Made by a program: the position numbers and the translations under genes. Of a stretch of DNA of 64,000 bases, positions 12,417-22,985 are shown in pieces. Origin of the DNA: Pomacea canaliculata (lineage: Eukaryota; Mollusca; Gastropoda; Architaenioglossa; Ampullariidae). The stretch's first letter is position 1. Each line of letters starts with the position of its first letter. Below the pieces are notes generated by a model. The model worked only from the letters and a program-made list of their open reading frames with translations. It made no database searches and was not told the origin of the DNA. The DNA is taken from positions 25,310,158 through 25,374,157 of the forward strand of contig NC_037597.1 in assembly GCF_003073045.1 (NCBI RefSeq), read 5' to 3'.

Positions 12417-14154
12417 GGCGGACTTTATAATGCAGAAGCCCTTCTGATGAGATCAATTAACAGAAAAAAAATTCTTGATAATGTATCTAGATAACAGGAC
12501 ATACAAAACACTATAACAAATCGTACCATGTTTTATTTCATGTGTGATACTTTCTCTGTAGATTCGGGGTAATACTTTTGCATAATGGTGATTATATTGC
12601 TTCATCAACCTTAGAGGAAACTGAACAGAAATTTAATATTCTCGACTATATTTTGTTGTTTTTGGATGTGGAAAGGAAGTGTATGTATTACGCAAGTTAA
12701 AAATTGAAATATTAATCTTGTCTAGAACTTAATCCGACAGCGTGTTATAGAAATCTAACAGAAACTTATTGATACTATTACAAAAATTACAAAAGCAAGA
12801 CGGAGTCGCAATACCCTTTATATGTCAGCATAGGAATATGTTTTAACCACGAATTAATATCGTCGTTGGTTTTAACTATTTGAAGTATGACAGTTACGAT
12901 CTTTTAACTGACAGCAACAGTAAACATGGTGCTAAAGCTCTAGTAAATGGAAATTAACCATTGCAAAACATCTGCAATGGCCAAGTCACAAGATCTCAGT
13001 TATCAGTTATCTGTTATCTGCATGAGCTCGTCATTTGAAGTAAACATGGTAGTACTCTCCCCTTAGGACAATAACATTCAGGGGGAATCACTCCTTGACA
13101 ACGTGTGCATGTGTATTTTTGATTTTTAAAACAAATATATCTACTTGTACCTTACAGGAACAATTAAAGTAGAATTATTAATATGACATAATTTAACAAA
13201 AAAGCTATAAGGCGTATCCTGTACTTGTATTCAAGCACCACATTTCAGGAAAATCAATTTTAGTCTTTCTGCTTTATGTTATGCATGTTTCATCTTTAAA
13301 AATTCGTTCGCGTTTTTTACAAATTTCTTTCGAACCGAAAGTGGTTACAAAATTGGGAGAGTATGCAGTGGGATGTGGGTGAGAGAGAAGGTAAGAATGC
13401 AAGAATAGAGGATTTTATGTCTAGGTTCATCCGAGATTTAGTGTTCTTTATCTGACAACATATAGCTTTTAGATCATCGATCATGAATAATACAGACATG
13501 TATATCTTATCCGCTATCGAATATACACGTATAAAAAGACAAGGAGTAGTGGATGCTTTCCTTACTTTCGTCTAGACAAAAAAGAATTTTGAGATACAGA
13601 TATCTTAGGATTATTTATACAAAATTAATTCATGGTTTAATAATTTTAAATCGAAAAATTGTTTGATATACAGAATTAATTGTTGGCAATCGTCAAATGC
13701 CCAATGCAGTTTAGAATGGAAGTCAAACATAAACTTATCTAGTCCAACCTGTCCGCTTAACATATACTTGAAATTGGTCTCACGAACTCAGAACTATAAG
13801 GATCGGCTGACTCAAGGTACAAAAGATATAATATTTACCTTGTGCGTGACTTGTTTTCCTTCCCCCAGTTTTGCTACAACTTCCGTAAGTCGGACAGCAA
13901 TATAGTCGTGGCTAACCGGAGTTGCTACTGCTTCACCTGCACTGGGCTGGCAACAAGACCCGGTGTTACTGTAATACAGGTAATACAAATGATACTGTTT
14001 ATAGCAGCAACTGTATTCGAACGAATGTGTGTTAATGACGTCAAATTAATGTCTGAATGCGTGTGTATGAGGTCAACAGATTTTGACGTCAGACAGCAGG
14101 GGAAGGGGAGAGAGCAGAAGACATGTTTGTGTGGCTCCGACAATCATTTCAAGT
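12417..14154. other. Upstream flank of RNF216-like gene, copy A
   Basis: I find no supported coding exon in this stretch. The first bases left of the ATG (minus strand upstream) are the likely 5' UTR and promoter. The region is AT-rich and conserved with copy B at 30,321-32,085, as expected for duplicated DNA. Confidence 0.55.
14036..14091. promoter_or_regulatory. Pair of CRE palindromes (TGACGTCA), copy A
   Basis: Two perfect TGACGTCA octamers occur at 14,036-14,043 and 14,084-14,091. Both are kept in copy B (31,968-31,975 and 32,016-32,023). The octamer is the classical CREB/ATF site. They lie about 1.6 kb upstream of the RNF216-like start codon, so a regulatory role is only a possibility. 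Confidence 0.3.
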
Positions 14155-14170
14155 AACGACGACGACGACG

Positions 14171-14213
<43 letters not shown>
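14155..14213. repeat. GAC/AAC microsatellite at the unit junction
   Basis: A short GAC run is followed by about fifteen AAC triplets. This is exactly where similarity with copy B ends (the matching run is 32,086-32,155). It therefore marks the end of unit A and its junction with unit B. Confidence 0.9.
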
Positions 14214-14214
<1 letters not shown>

Positions 14215-14344
14215 ATACGTCCCTTGGATCAATTTATCCTTTGACAGTTGTTTAATAATATTGATAAATGGGAACTTATAACACGCAACATCACGACCAA
14301 GATAGATCACACTATCTGCGCAGACCAGTAATGATAAGTGAAAG

Positions 14345-14536
14345 ATAACAGCCAGTAGACAGTGAAGTATGTACAGACACACTGAACAACATAAAGATGA
14401 GGTACAAGATAACAGCCAGTAGACAGTGAGGTATGTGTAGACACACTCAACAACATTAAGATGAGGTACAAGATAACAGCCAGTAGACAGTGAGGTATGT
14501 GTAGACACACTCAACAACATAAAGATGAGGTACAAG
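14345..14536. repeat. Three tandem copies of a 64-bp repeat
   Basis: Units begin at 14,345, 14,409 and 14,473 with ATAACAGCCAGTAGACAGTG and end with GATGAGGTACAAG. The second and third are nearly identical and the first has a few changes. The array lies about 130 bp from the duplication junction. Open frames across it are a product of the repeat and are not genes. Confidence 0.9.
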
Positions 14537-15377
14537 AGTAGAACATAAAGCAGTGGATGAGTGTATGAAGGGATGAAGAAACTGTAAACAGTAGCAGCAC
14601 AATGGGAGGATGTCCGCTGTCCGTATGAGTCTGTCTATGTGGGAGGGAGGATAGAATGCAGGAGTCTGATGAAGAGCGAAGGTTTGGGGTAGGAGTGTGG
14701 ACAGACGAGATCTTATTTTCTTTTTCCATTCTTTGGTTCTCGAGACAAACCTACAAACACCGCATCACACAGGAACGACTACAAGTCAGTTATCATGTGA
14801 TCTTTTATTTGCTGAAACCTTGACAACGTAAGTTCATCTATTTGTGACCTCAGTTTTGAATTATGTCTGTGCATGAAAACATTTCAAGTAGGCTTAGATA
14901 TATAGATATACAAAGAGACCAGGAAATTCACTCAGACTTTCAAAACTAGTTTCAGTTTTCAAAAATGTGTACTCTTGTAAAGATCTCATAATGAAACAAG
15001 AAAGAAGGATGGCTGGATGGGTGAGAAAAGGAAAAATAAAAGAACCAACCAGCCAACCAACCTATAATTGCTTTGTTTACTTTTTAATAACTATTTCTGT
15101 AGCTTTAACTTAAAGAAAAACAAGCATGACACACTTGGTTAATAACAGCTGCTGTGTGTTGCAGTTTATAAAAATTTATTTTCCTAGCATTTTCACGAAT
15201 ACATCAATAAACGAGCAAATAACAACAACAGCATCATCACAAATGAATGACTAAACAATGACAGTGTTATGTAATGTTTCGAAATTGGATTCGTACAAAA
15301 TATCCATCAGTTTGATGTATATTGTCTAACGAGGAGCAGGTCTGCAGGTCAAGAAAACCTAACGGTTTTACTGGACG
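14537..15377. other. Gene-free stretch with 3' flank of the CUB gene, copy B
   Basis: I recognise no coding exon here. On the minus strand an AATAAA (plus-strand TTTATT at 15,175-15,180) lies about 200 bp past the CUB gene's stop codon and could be its polyadenylation signal. Confidence 0.5.
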
Positions 15378-17617
15378 CTACTGGACGACCTGGCAAGGTA
15401 GTGTGGGCTCCAATGTTACTCCAGTGCTCGGTGATGCGGAAACCTCAACAGAAGCCTCGTTTCCAGGACTGGCTGCACCACTGACCTCATTTCCAGCATC
15501 CGAAGCAGCCGGAGGGGTCGACTCGACCGAGTCGGTTGGTGGAGGGTCCGAGGAGTACGCCGGAGGAGGCGCTGAGGGGTAGCGTGAGGGAAAAGGCACC
15601 GGCACCATGAAAAGGCTGTTGTCGTATTCCACAAAATCCTCGGCCACGCGCCTCCCCGCCCTGGTCAGGCCCCCTCCTGCCCGCGAGGTCATGGCGCCGA
15701 CACGGGCGCTGGTGTTCTTCTTCACCGTGACCACGTAGCAGACGGTGATCAGCAAGCCGAACACGCAGACGACCGCAACGACGGCGCCGATGATGGCCAG
15801 TTGCAGGTCCTGTCTGCTGCTGCTGCTGTCGGGGGTGGCGATGGACACGGCTGCCGAACTTGGGATCTCAACAGAGGGCGCTGTCAAGACTAACAATGAT
15901 ACTACTACTATAATTGCTACTACTACTAATAATAATAATAATTAAAGGGATTGTCTTACATTGTATCATGGTTATTTGAAAATGTAAAGCTACAGTAGTA
16001 AATAACATTTCAATCAAAAGTCAACATCAAACAAGTTGGCAAGAGACAGAAATGTCAAACAAATATCTACATTCAATTATGCAAAATAATAATTAGAACA
16101 TACGATTTAAATGAATTCTATTAACGAAAGACGTGAGCAATGGAGCAGATAAAAGTAATTTGTTTTCCAAATGTAAGAAATACCAAGGTAATGTTAGCAG
16201 CGACGGCACTGTCGTTTTAGACAGGTTTACCTGTCTACCTCATGAAGAACATTTGTGGGTGACTTGTGGTGAGGTATTTGTAAGTCTCGTGTCCTCGGTG
16301 AATGAAGTGTTTACAGTATCGGATTTCCAGGTGCTGTGGAACTTACTGATCTGTGGCACCGTTGGTGGACGGACGGCGGTGTACGTCAGTTGAAACCCTT
16401 CGTCTGTGACATTGGTGTCCGTGACAAAGCGAATAAACATTTGTAGACCGCTGCTTTCTAATGGTGTACACCAGTAACTGCAGTACTCCCCCAGAAGGGC
16501 GGCGGATGACGAATTGCCTATAGTTAGTAAAAATGTTTAAAAAAAGGTGTGTTTACAGAACTACAACAACGGTGCACAATCAAAAGCGAAATAATAATGC
16601 TTTGAAAACAAATTCTCTACACATCTCTTACAGGTCTTGCTTCTGGTGCTTTGCTTTACTAAACATTTAAATTTATACATAAAGTACATGAATTTGTGGA
16701 GATATTTATCTGTATCAACACAAAAATAGTATACGAGACTACATACTTAGACTGACTTGGTTACTATTTATTTTTACAGTATAAACAATATTTTTGTTTA
16801 GGCCGGGGAGTCGCTTCAGTGTTAACCCTCTAAGCTTCATATATTTATTTGCATGAAGCGTGAAAATATTCGTAATATTCAGGTTTTGCTATAGGTATCC
16901 TTCGACATCAGCCTAGGAGATGATGAAGACTTACCATCATAGATGCTAATGTAGTCCTTGGTGCACCCAGCCACGTGCTCTATGTCCACGTAGGTGGCCG
17001 TCAGCCTCACCACGTAGTTGAAAGAAGCTGTGATCCGCCATTCACAACTCATGTTGCTAAGCATGTCACAAAACATGTGATGAAGTGGTGTGCCACTCAG
17101 TACTGTATCTTGTCTCTCTCTCACTCTCTCACACACACACACGCACGCACGCACACGCTAATAAATGCGAACGAGTAGTTTGTTAGTCCTTTGGGCCGGT
17201 TCAAAAGGGTTGGCACACAACATATTTCACGGGAAAAATATAATACACAATAGATGAAAAATATCTACAAATAAAAGAATAAATATTTCCATACGATCAT
17301 GTGAAAAAGTTGCACCATGTTTTCCATTGTTCATCATTTCTAAAGCTAACTCATTAATAAAAAGCGAAACAAGTATAGGGCAACACACATCTCCTTGCTT
17401 AATTCCCTCATGCGATAAATGCGTTTGTGAGTATGTGCACTCACTATTTTAGCTCTAAGGAGTTAGTGTTGAGAAACGAAACCTTCTTCATTACTTTTCG
17501 TATCCATTTGGAAAACCAGGTGAACTGAGGACTATGTCTGTTCCAGGGAAGGCTCGCAGATTGAGAGGTAGCGAATTGATACAGCCAGCTGTGGTGTCTG
17601 CACACAGTTTGTAACAA

Positions 17618-17691
<74 letters not shown>

Positions 17692-18209
17692 GAATGAAAC
17701 AAGATAACTTTAGTCCCCCATCGACATATTTCACATTTCTCTCTTTAGTTTCTATAATATGCAGGCGGGAGAGAGGAAGAGGCGAGCTACAGAAGAAAGA
17801 AGGGGGATATAGAGGAAGAGGGAACGAACTAGAGCAGGGAACAACAGTTAGAGCTAAACAAGGAAGAACCTAGAGGAATGGGGAAGAAAAATAGACAGGT
17901 GAATGAGAAAATGGACATAAACAGAGGTCTCAAATGAGAACTAGAGAAGGGAGCTAGCGGAAGAATGGAGAGTTGGGGAGGAGAAAGGATGACAAGAAGA
18001 ACAAGAAAAGTTTGCGACTTGAAAGATGATTATTAAAAGCTGAAGAAAAAGAACAAGAGAAAGAAGAAAAGAGAAGAAAGAGAAGTAGGGTGGTTAGAAG
18101 ACAGCGACACACAAGGAGAAAGGGAAGGTCGGGTACCCGATTTTATACCTGCAATGAAGATGAAAAATCCACTCAGCACAAGGAGCAGATAGTGTAATGA
18201 GTTGCTCAT
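15378..18209 (-). CDS. CUB-domain single-pass membrane protein with PPxY tail, copy B
   Basis: Exons (minus order): signal peptide 18,149-18,209; CUB first half 16,935-17,102; a tentative 22-nt link at 16,632-16,653; CUB second half 16,347-16,477; stalk/membrane/tail 15,378-15,889. With the link the frame closes at 894 nt (297 aa). Without it, phase fails between the CUB halves. The CUB part shows SCEWRI, the C-T-K-D-Y-I-S-I-Y-D-G strand and FIRFVTD. It is followed by a Ser/Thr/Pro stalk, a hydrophobic segment starting LQLAIIGAVVAVV, basic residues, then a cytoplasmic tail with APPPAYSSDPPP. PPxY motifs bind WW domains, for example of NEDD4-family ligases, so regulated endocytosis or ubiquitination is possible. 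The last exon could instead start at 15,880, using a second in-frame AG. No named orthologue is recognised. A transposon sits 271 bp upstream of the ATG. Confidence 0.8.
17613..17692. repeat. CAG/CAA trinucleotide microsatellite (copy B)
   Basis: About thirteen CAG triplets are followed by CAA triplets in intron 1 of the CUB gene. This is the longer, more regular counterpart of 1,441-1,503 in copy A. Confidence 0.85.
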
Positions 18210-18480
18210 GGTCTCCCGAGCTCCAGGCAGGACGACACAAGACACAGAGATATGACTGGGACTCGGGGTCTGCTTCCTGTCCCCTTCACACTTCGTGTAC
18301 CTCCATTTCCCTACTGCTAGTAACCGTGCTTACATGGAACTAATTGCCCGTTGCCGCCTTAAGCAAGGCCACAGGGACAAATAAAAATCCAGTCATGGTT
18401 GCCAAACCCAAAAACATGTTCGTTCTTGATGAGACCCGAGACGCACCCAAGACACCTCGTACAGATCCTTCCTACCCTTT

Positions 18481-20214
18481 CAGTGGCGTAGGAACCAGGG
18501 GGGCAGCGGGGGCAGCCGCCCCCCCAAGGAAAATACAGGGGGGGCAAGAATATCCTTTTGCCCCCCCAATATTTGAGACTTAATTCCTCACAAAGAGCAA
18601 AGAACCGAAGAAAGGTAGTGGAACGTAGAGAGGAGACGGTCATCACCATCACAAAAGCGAGCCCTGGGGCAAGTGGAGGCTCTAGCACCTCTGACGATCA
18701 GATCGGGGACAGTCCGTTGGTATTGTTTGCCATGCTAATTGCAGGCTGTGTTGAAGCCTGAGCGAAGAAAGCAGCCGGACAGTACATCGGTACATCGAGT
18801 GTGGTCTCCCTCCCCCCTGCCCCATAATGCGACGCTTTTCTTTGGCGGTTTTCGTTTGACCAACATAAAACATCCCCCACCCACTCGATGTCACCCTAAA
18901 ATTATCTGCTATCGCTTACAACCAAAGGGGCCGCACTGGCCATCGGGAACACAGAATGCCAGTAACGAATTAGTTGCATAGCAATACCCCAGTGAGTCTT
19001 GCCAATCAGACAGGAACCCTTACACTTTGTGAAAAGCTAGCGAAGCACGAGGAAGGCAAAGACTCCGAGTCCCTATATTGGTAGTTTTCTTTAGAGACAG
19101 AGAGACTGGTATTATTGCTATCTACGACTCAGGGGGAAGTGCATAAGTAACATTTCTAAAACTACACAAGGGCACTCTTTTATCATCAACGACTGTGGCT
19201 GGTACTCAACATAAGTTATCTGTGTTATACTGTTTGGTTTGTATATATGTGTCCGTGTTTTGGTAGATGGCCATAGAACGTGTCGCATCGCTGGCTCAGC
19301 ACCGTCGGGTAGGGGAGCGAGGAAGGGGATGGCCCTGCGGCCATTCCCACCCTAGTTTCGTCCCCTGGCCACGGTGGTCTGGCCAGTTTATGGCCCTTAA
19401 TTATACGGTAGCCTTGCGTCCCTTCCTCTCTGGTCTCTTTGGTTTTCTTTGGGGTGGATGGGGCTATTTTCCCACGGTGTGCGGACACCGAGTTCAGGTA
19501 TAGGGCTGTGCCTCTTTGTAACGTGTATTATCTCGCGGACGCTGGGCCCTGTGGGTAGGGAAAGGTTCTGAGGTTTCTCGAAGCCTATAGAAACCTGCCA
19601 CACAGGTATATGTGGACTGGGAAGACGGCGGGGCGGAGAGACCTGTGCCCGTCTCTGGGAGTAGTCGGGGGTGGGTCACGTGCTGTGTGTACTGTCGCTG
19701 GAACTGGCGTGGTGTCTAGAAGAGGGTTCCAGCAACCAGCGTATTTTCCCCGCGTTTGTTGTGAGATAGAACAAAGCGTGTCACGAGCCGTTGGGTGAGT
19801 AGGCGTAATTAATCTTTACCTTTGTTTTTCCACCCGATGGCTACCCTGGCCAGTATGCAGACGTGTACGGTGTGTGACCGAGTGTGACTGCGTGGCCTGT
19901 GCATGCGTGCATGTGTGCGCTGGTGTATATGTGCAGAGCTGGAATGTTGATCGTTGCTGTCACGGGGGTTTGGTGTTTTCTTTTTTAGGTATAATGTTTG
20001 GTAGCCGGGGAGTCATTCTTTAATTTGTTTTTTCTTATTTAATGCTACTTTGCCTTTTAACAATAAAGCAGCGTGTTGTGATGCTACCACTGTGTACGTG
20101 CGTGCGTGTAGTACCCCCCCCCCATCCTTTTTTACGTAATGTGCGAGTGCGAACGCCGTTCACTGTCAGCAGGGAGTTTGCCCCCCCAACGCCGAACATC
20201 TTCCTACGCCACTG
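18481..20214. mobile_element. Non-autonomous DNA transposon with TIRs, present only in copy B
   Basis: The element is 1,734 bp. It starts CAGTGGCGTAGGAA and ends TTCCTACGCCACTG, a perfect 14-bp inverted repeat followed by G-rich/C-rich subterminal sequence. CCTTT flanks both sides (18,476-18,480 and 20,215-20,219), while copy A has a single uninterrupted TACCCCTTCCTTTG site, so the insertion is precise with a 5-bp target duplication. No transposase-like open frame is visible, so movement would need a transposase from elsewhere. The ends resemble hAT-type elements; the superfamily is tentative. It lies in the 5' flank of the copy-B CUB gene. Confidence 0.92.
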
Positions 20215-20219
20215 CCTTT

Positions 20220-22761
20220 CCTTTGTTGATTTGTAATAAAGCTTCTTTACACAATGCAGGCCCCTAGCTCGTGTGCACAGTTGGAGCGACTGTGGGCTGC
20301 TCCACTCATTCGAGTCTTTTCCGAATGATTGCTTCAAGACTGAGAGACACCAGGCACAGAACTAATTTGAAACAAAGAACTACTCGGGTCTTGTAGCCCT
20401 TATGTCTGTCTGTTTGTGTGTATGGCAACATGTTTGTTACTTCAGTTTGCTCAGTTCATTCTCACATATCGTATTCAAGTAAAGAAAGACGTTAAACCCG
20501 ATTCGAAATGTTTAATCTTGTTTTAAATGAAAGGTTGTGTTACAACGCTCTCAGGATTTATTAATCTTAACATTTTATTTTAAAATAATAAAAGAATTAT
20601 GCTTCGCCATATTATGTCATTTGTTTCCACTGCCCACCGCGGCGCAGTTTTCATTGTCATGAGCCTTACAGAGCGGTTGTAGAGATTGTACCCTTGCGCA
20701 GGGTATCAGGGTATGCAGAGCATGTCGAAGACTTGGCACCCAGCCAGGGAGCATTTCTAAACGGTCGCACACACAGCGAATCACGAGGGTGTGAATTGGA
20801 ATTAACAGTCAGGAGCTCGATTGTCATGTCCTGATCGGCACTGAGTGGGGCGTGTGTGAAAATGTGATCATCTCTGGGAGGCCTACGAAGACAAGAGAGA
20901 GAGTGACCGGTCAAGTGCTGGTGATAGCGATGTCAAAGACCACTATTCATGGCTGGTGCTAAAAACGCTTGTTGCAGGTGAATGTTTCATAATAGAATTG
21001 AGCGTTAGACGTAGCCTGTATAGTTTACAAAGTTTGTTTATTGTGCCAATGTCTATGGATGTCTGATCTTTAACATCTGCCAGGCGACACAAGGAATAAA
21101 GCTGCACTACAAGGTGTGGCTGCTCACTTCACAGGCAATAACATCATCAGCAAGCGTCAGGTGACAACTGCACCTTTTAACTCCCTTGAGCATCAGGCTT
21201 ACGTGCTGTGTAATCTAAATAATAGACGTTTGTAGAGAAAAAAAAAATGATTATCCATATCAATATGAAAACACACACACACCCTTTCAATGGAAGTTTT
21301 CTTACATGCATCACTCAAAAGAATAGATATCATGTAAAGAATCTTGATTTAGTTTGTTTTATTTTGTTACCTTACACAAAAATAGGACGTGGTAACAGGC
21401 CAGTTGTGCATATAGTTGTGTATGTTGCTGGCAACGACCTATTATCAATATACAATCTGTTCATCATCTAGATCAATTGCAAGAAAACAGCATGGTTTCA
21501 AAGTGTCATGTTGTCCAAAATAGATCGATTGAATGATAAATCTCTTCCATTTATTTCTTTATTGCTAAGCATTTATTGATGAGATAAGAAAAGTTTGCTT
21601 TGCTTTTATTCATCACAAACAAGGAAAGTTTGCCTTAGCTATCATCATCATGTCATTGACAATATGATAATGACAATGCCAACAGTTTCCAGCAACACAC
21701 ACTTCAATACAGCCCTTACCATCTCTACAAGCATAAAGCAGTCAGTGAGGTACTACCAACAATCTTGATATTGAAACACAGCATCTGACCCTCAAGAATA
21801 CATTGTAAACGGGTCTACACAGAGGTTTGGCTGAAGAAGAAAGGTGTTTGAAGTCATCAGTTATATTCAAAATCCCCATGTGGCGAAGCTCTGACCATCT
21901 GCATTGTTTCACGTGCTTTAATCACAGCTATAAAATGTTTTTCATCTGCATTTTCATTATTTAAGGTTAAGTGTTTTATGCCTAGCAATATAGTGGCACC
22001 CTGCTTAGGTCACACAACCAACACTTGCGTAGCTTTTGCTACCCTATAGTCTCTTCCTGAATCCTTTTAGTGGGTTTTGTCTATTTGTGCTCTAAGGTTT
22101 AAAAGTTAAAATAAACCTGATAATAAAGGAAAATCCACTCCTCCTCCTCCTCCTCATAATCAAAATGTTGGCGTGGTGCCCTTTTCCTATTTCCTGTAAC
22201 ATTACAGCATATGCTAAAAATTATTACAACAGACATTTTCATACAAAAAAACCCCATAATGTATAGTATCAAAATAATTTCATAATCCAAGTTCTTTCTA
22301 GAATCTGATCAATGTAGTATTACTGTTGACACATTAAAGTTCCAACTACCTCTTAGTACTTCTGCCAAATTTTAAGTTGCCTGCAACAATGAGTCTTTGT
22401 CTTAGCAGAGAAAAATGTACAAATAAGGCACATCATACAGATAAAGTGTACAAATAAATTATAGCATGCAGATAAAGTTTTCAAATAAAGTACAGTATAC
22501 AAATAATTACATACAACAACAAATGACTTACAATATACAGTGTATAAATAAGACACAACAGAGAATATTTCTACTTCTTTGCTATACTTCCCTGTAGATT
22601 TATGAATGCTATTACTGCCACAAATACATGTCCGGTTATTTTTGTCTTAGTTCTACATGTTAAGCAGAATACCTTTTATACAAATGAAAGCTTGTTACAC
22701 ATGTTACACCATAAAAAGAAAAATGGCAAAATGTATCAAAGACCTAAGAAGGAAACAGCTG
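20220..22761. other. Intergenic region between CUB gene and RNF216-like gene, copy B
   Basis: This is the counterpart of 2,017-4,576, and I see no supported exon. It contains 388 bp (22,228-22,615) that copy A lacks, bounded by ATTAC at 22,223-22,227 and 22,611-22,615. That is the pattern expected of a microhomology deletion in A. Confidence 0.6.
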
Positions 22762-22934
22762 TCATTTCAAATTCAAACTATAATCTGGGTGATAATAACT
22801 GTCTTCAGATGATCCTGTGCTTTCAGCTGAAAACATATCCTCTTCCTCCTCCTCCCCCTCTTCCTCCTCCTCCCCCTCTTCTTTCTCCTCCTCCTCATCA
22901 TAATCATTATCATCATCCCCATCATCATCATCCC

Positions 22935-22985
<51 letters not shown>

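Larger units (their letters stand above)
1..14213. repeat. Segmental tandem duplication, unit A (left end outside window)
   Basis: This stretch matches 16,201-32,155 in the same orientation almost base for base, through exons, introns and intergenic DNA. The match stops on the right inside a GAC/AAC trinucleotide run (14,155-14,213 in A, 32,086-32,155 in B), after which the two sequences are unrelated. The unit holds most of a CUB membrane-protein gene and a complete RNF216-like gene, both on the minus strand. The left end of the unit, with the CUB gene's membrane exon, lies before base 1. An assembly artefact (two haplotypes placed in tandem) cannot be excluded from sequence alone. Confidence 0.95.

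Noticed and set aside
14149-14535. Minus-strand frame with repeated LLSVSTHTSLSTGCYLVPHL-like units
   Set aside because: It is generated by the 64-bp tandem repeat and the trinucleotide run. There is no domain or splice evidence.
18344-19798. Several open frames inside the copy-B transposon
   Set aside because: None shows transposase residues or exceeds about 110 codons, so the element is treated as non-autonomous.
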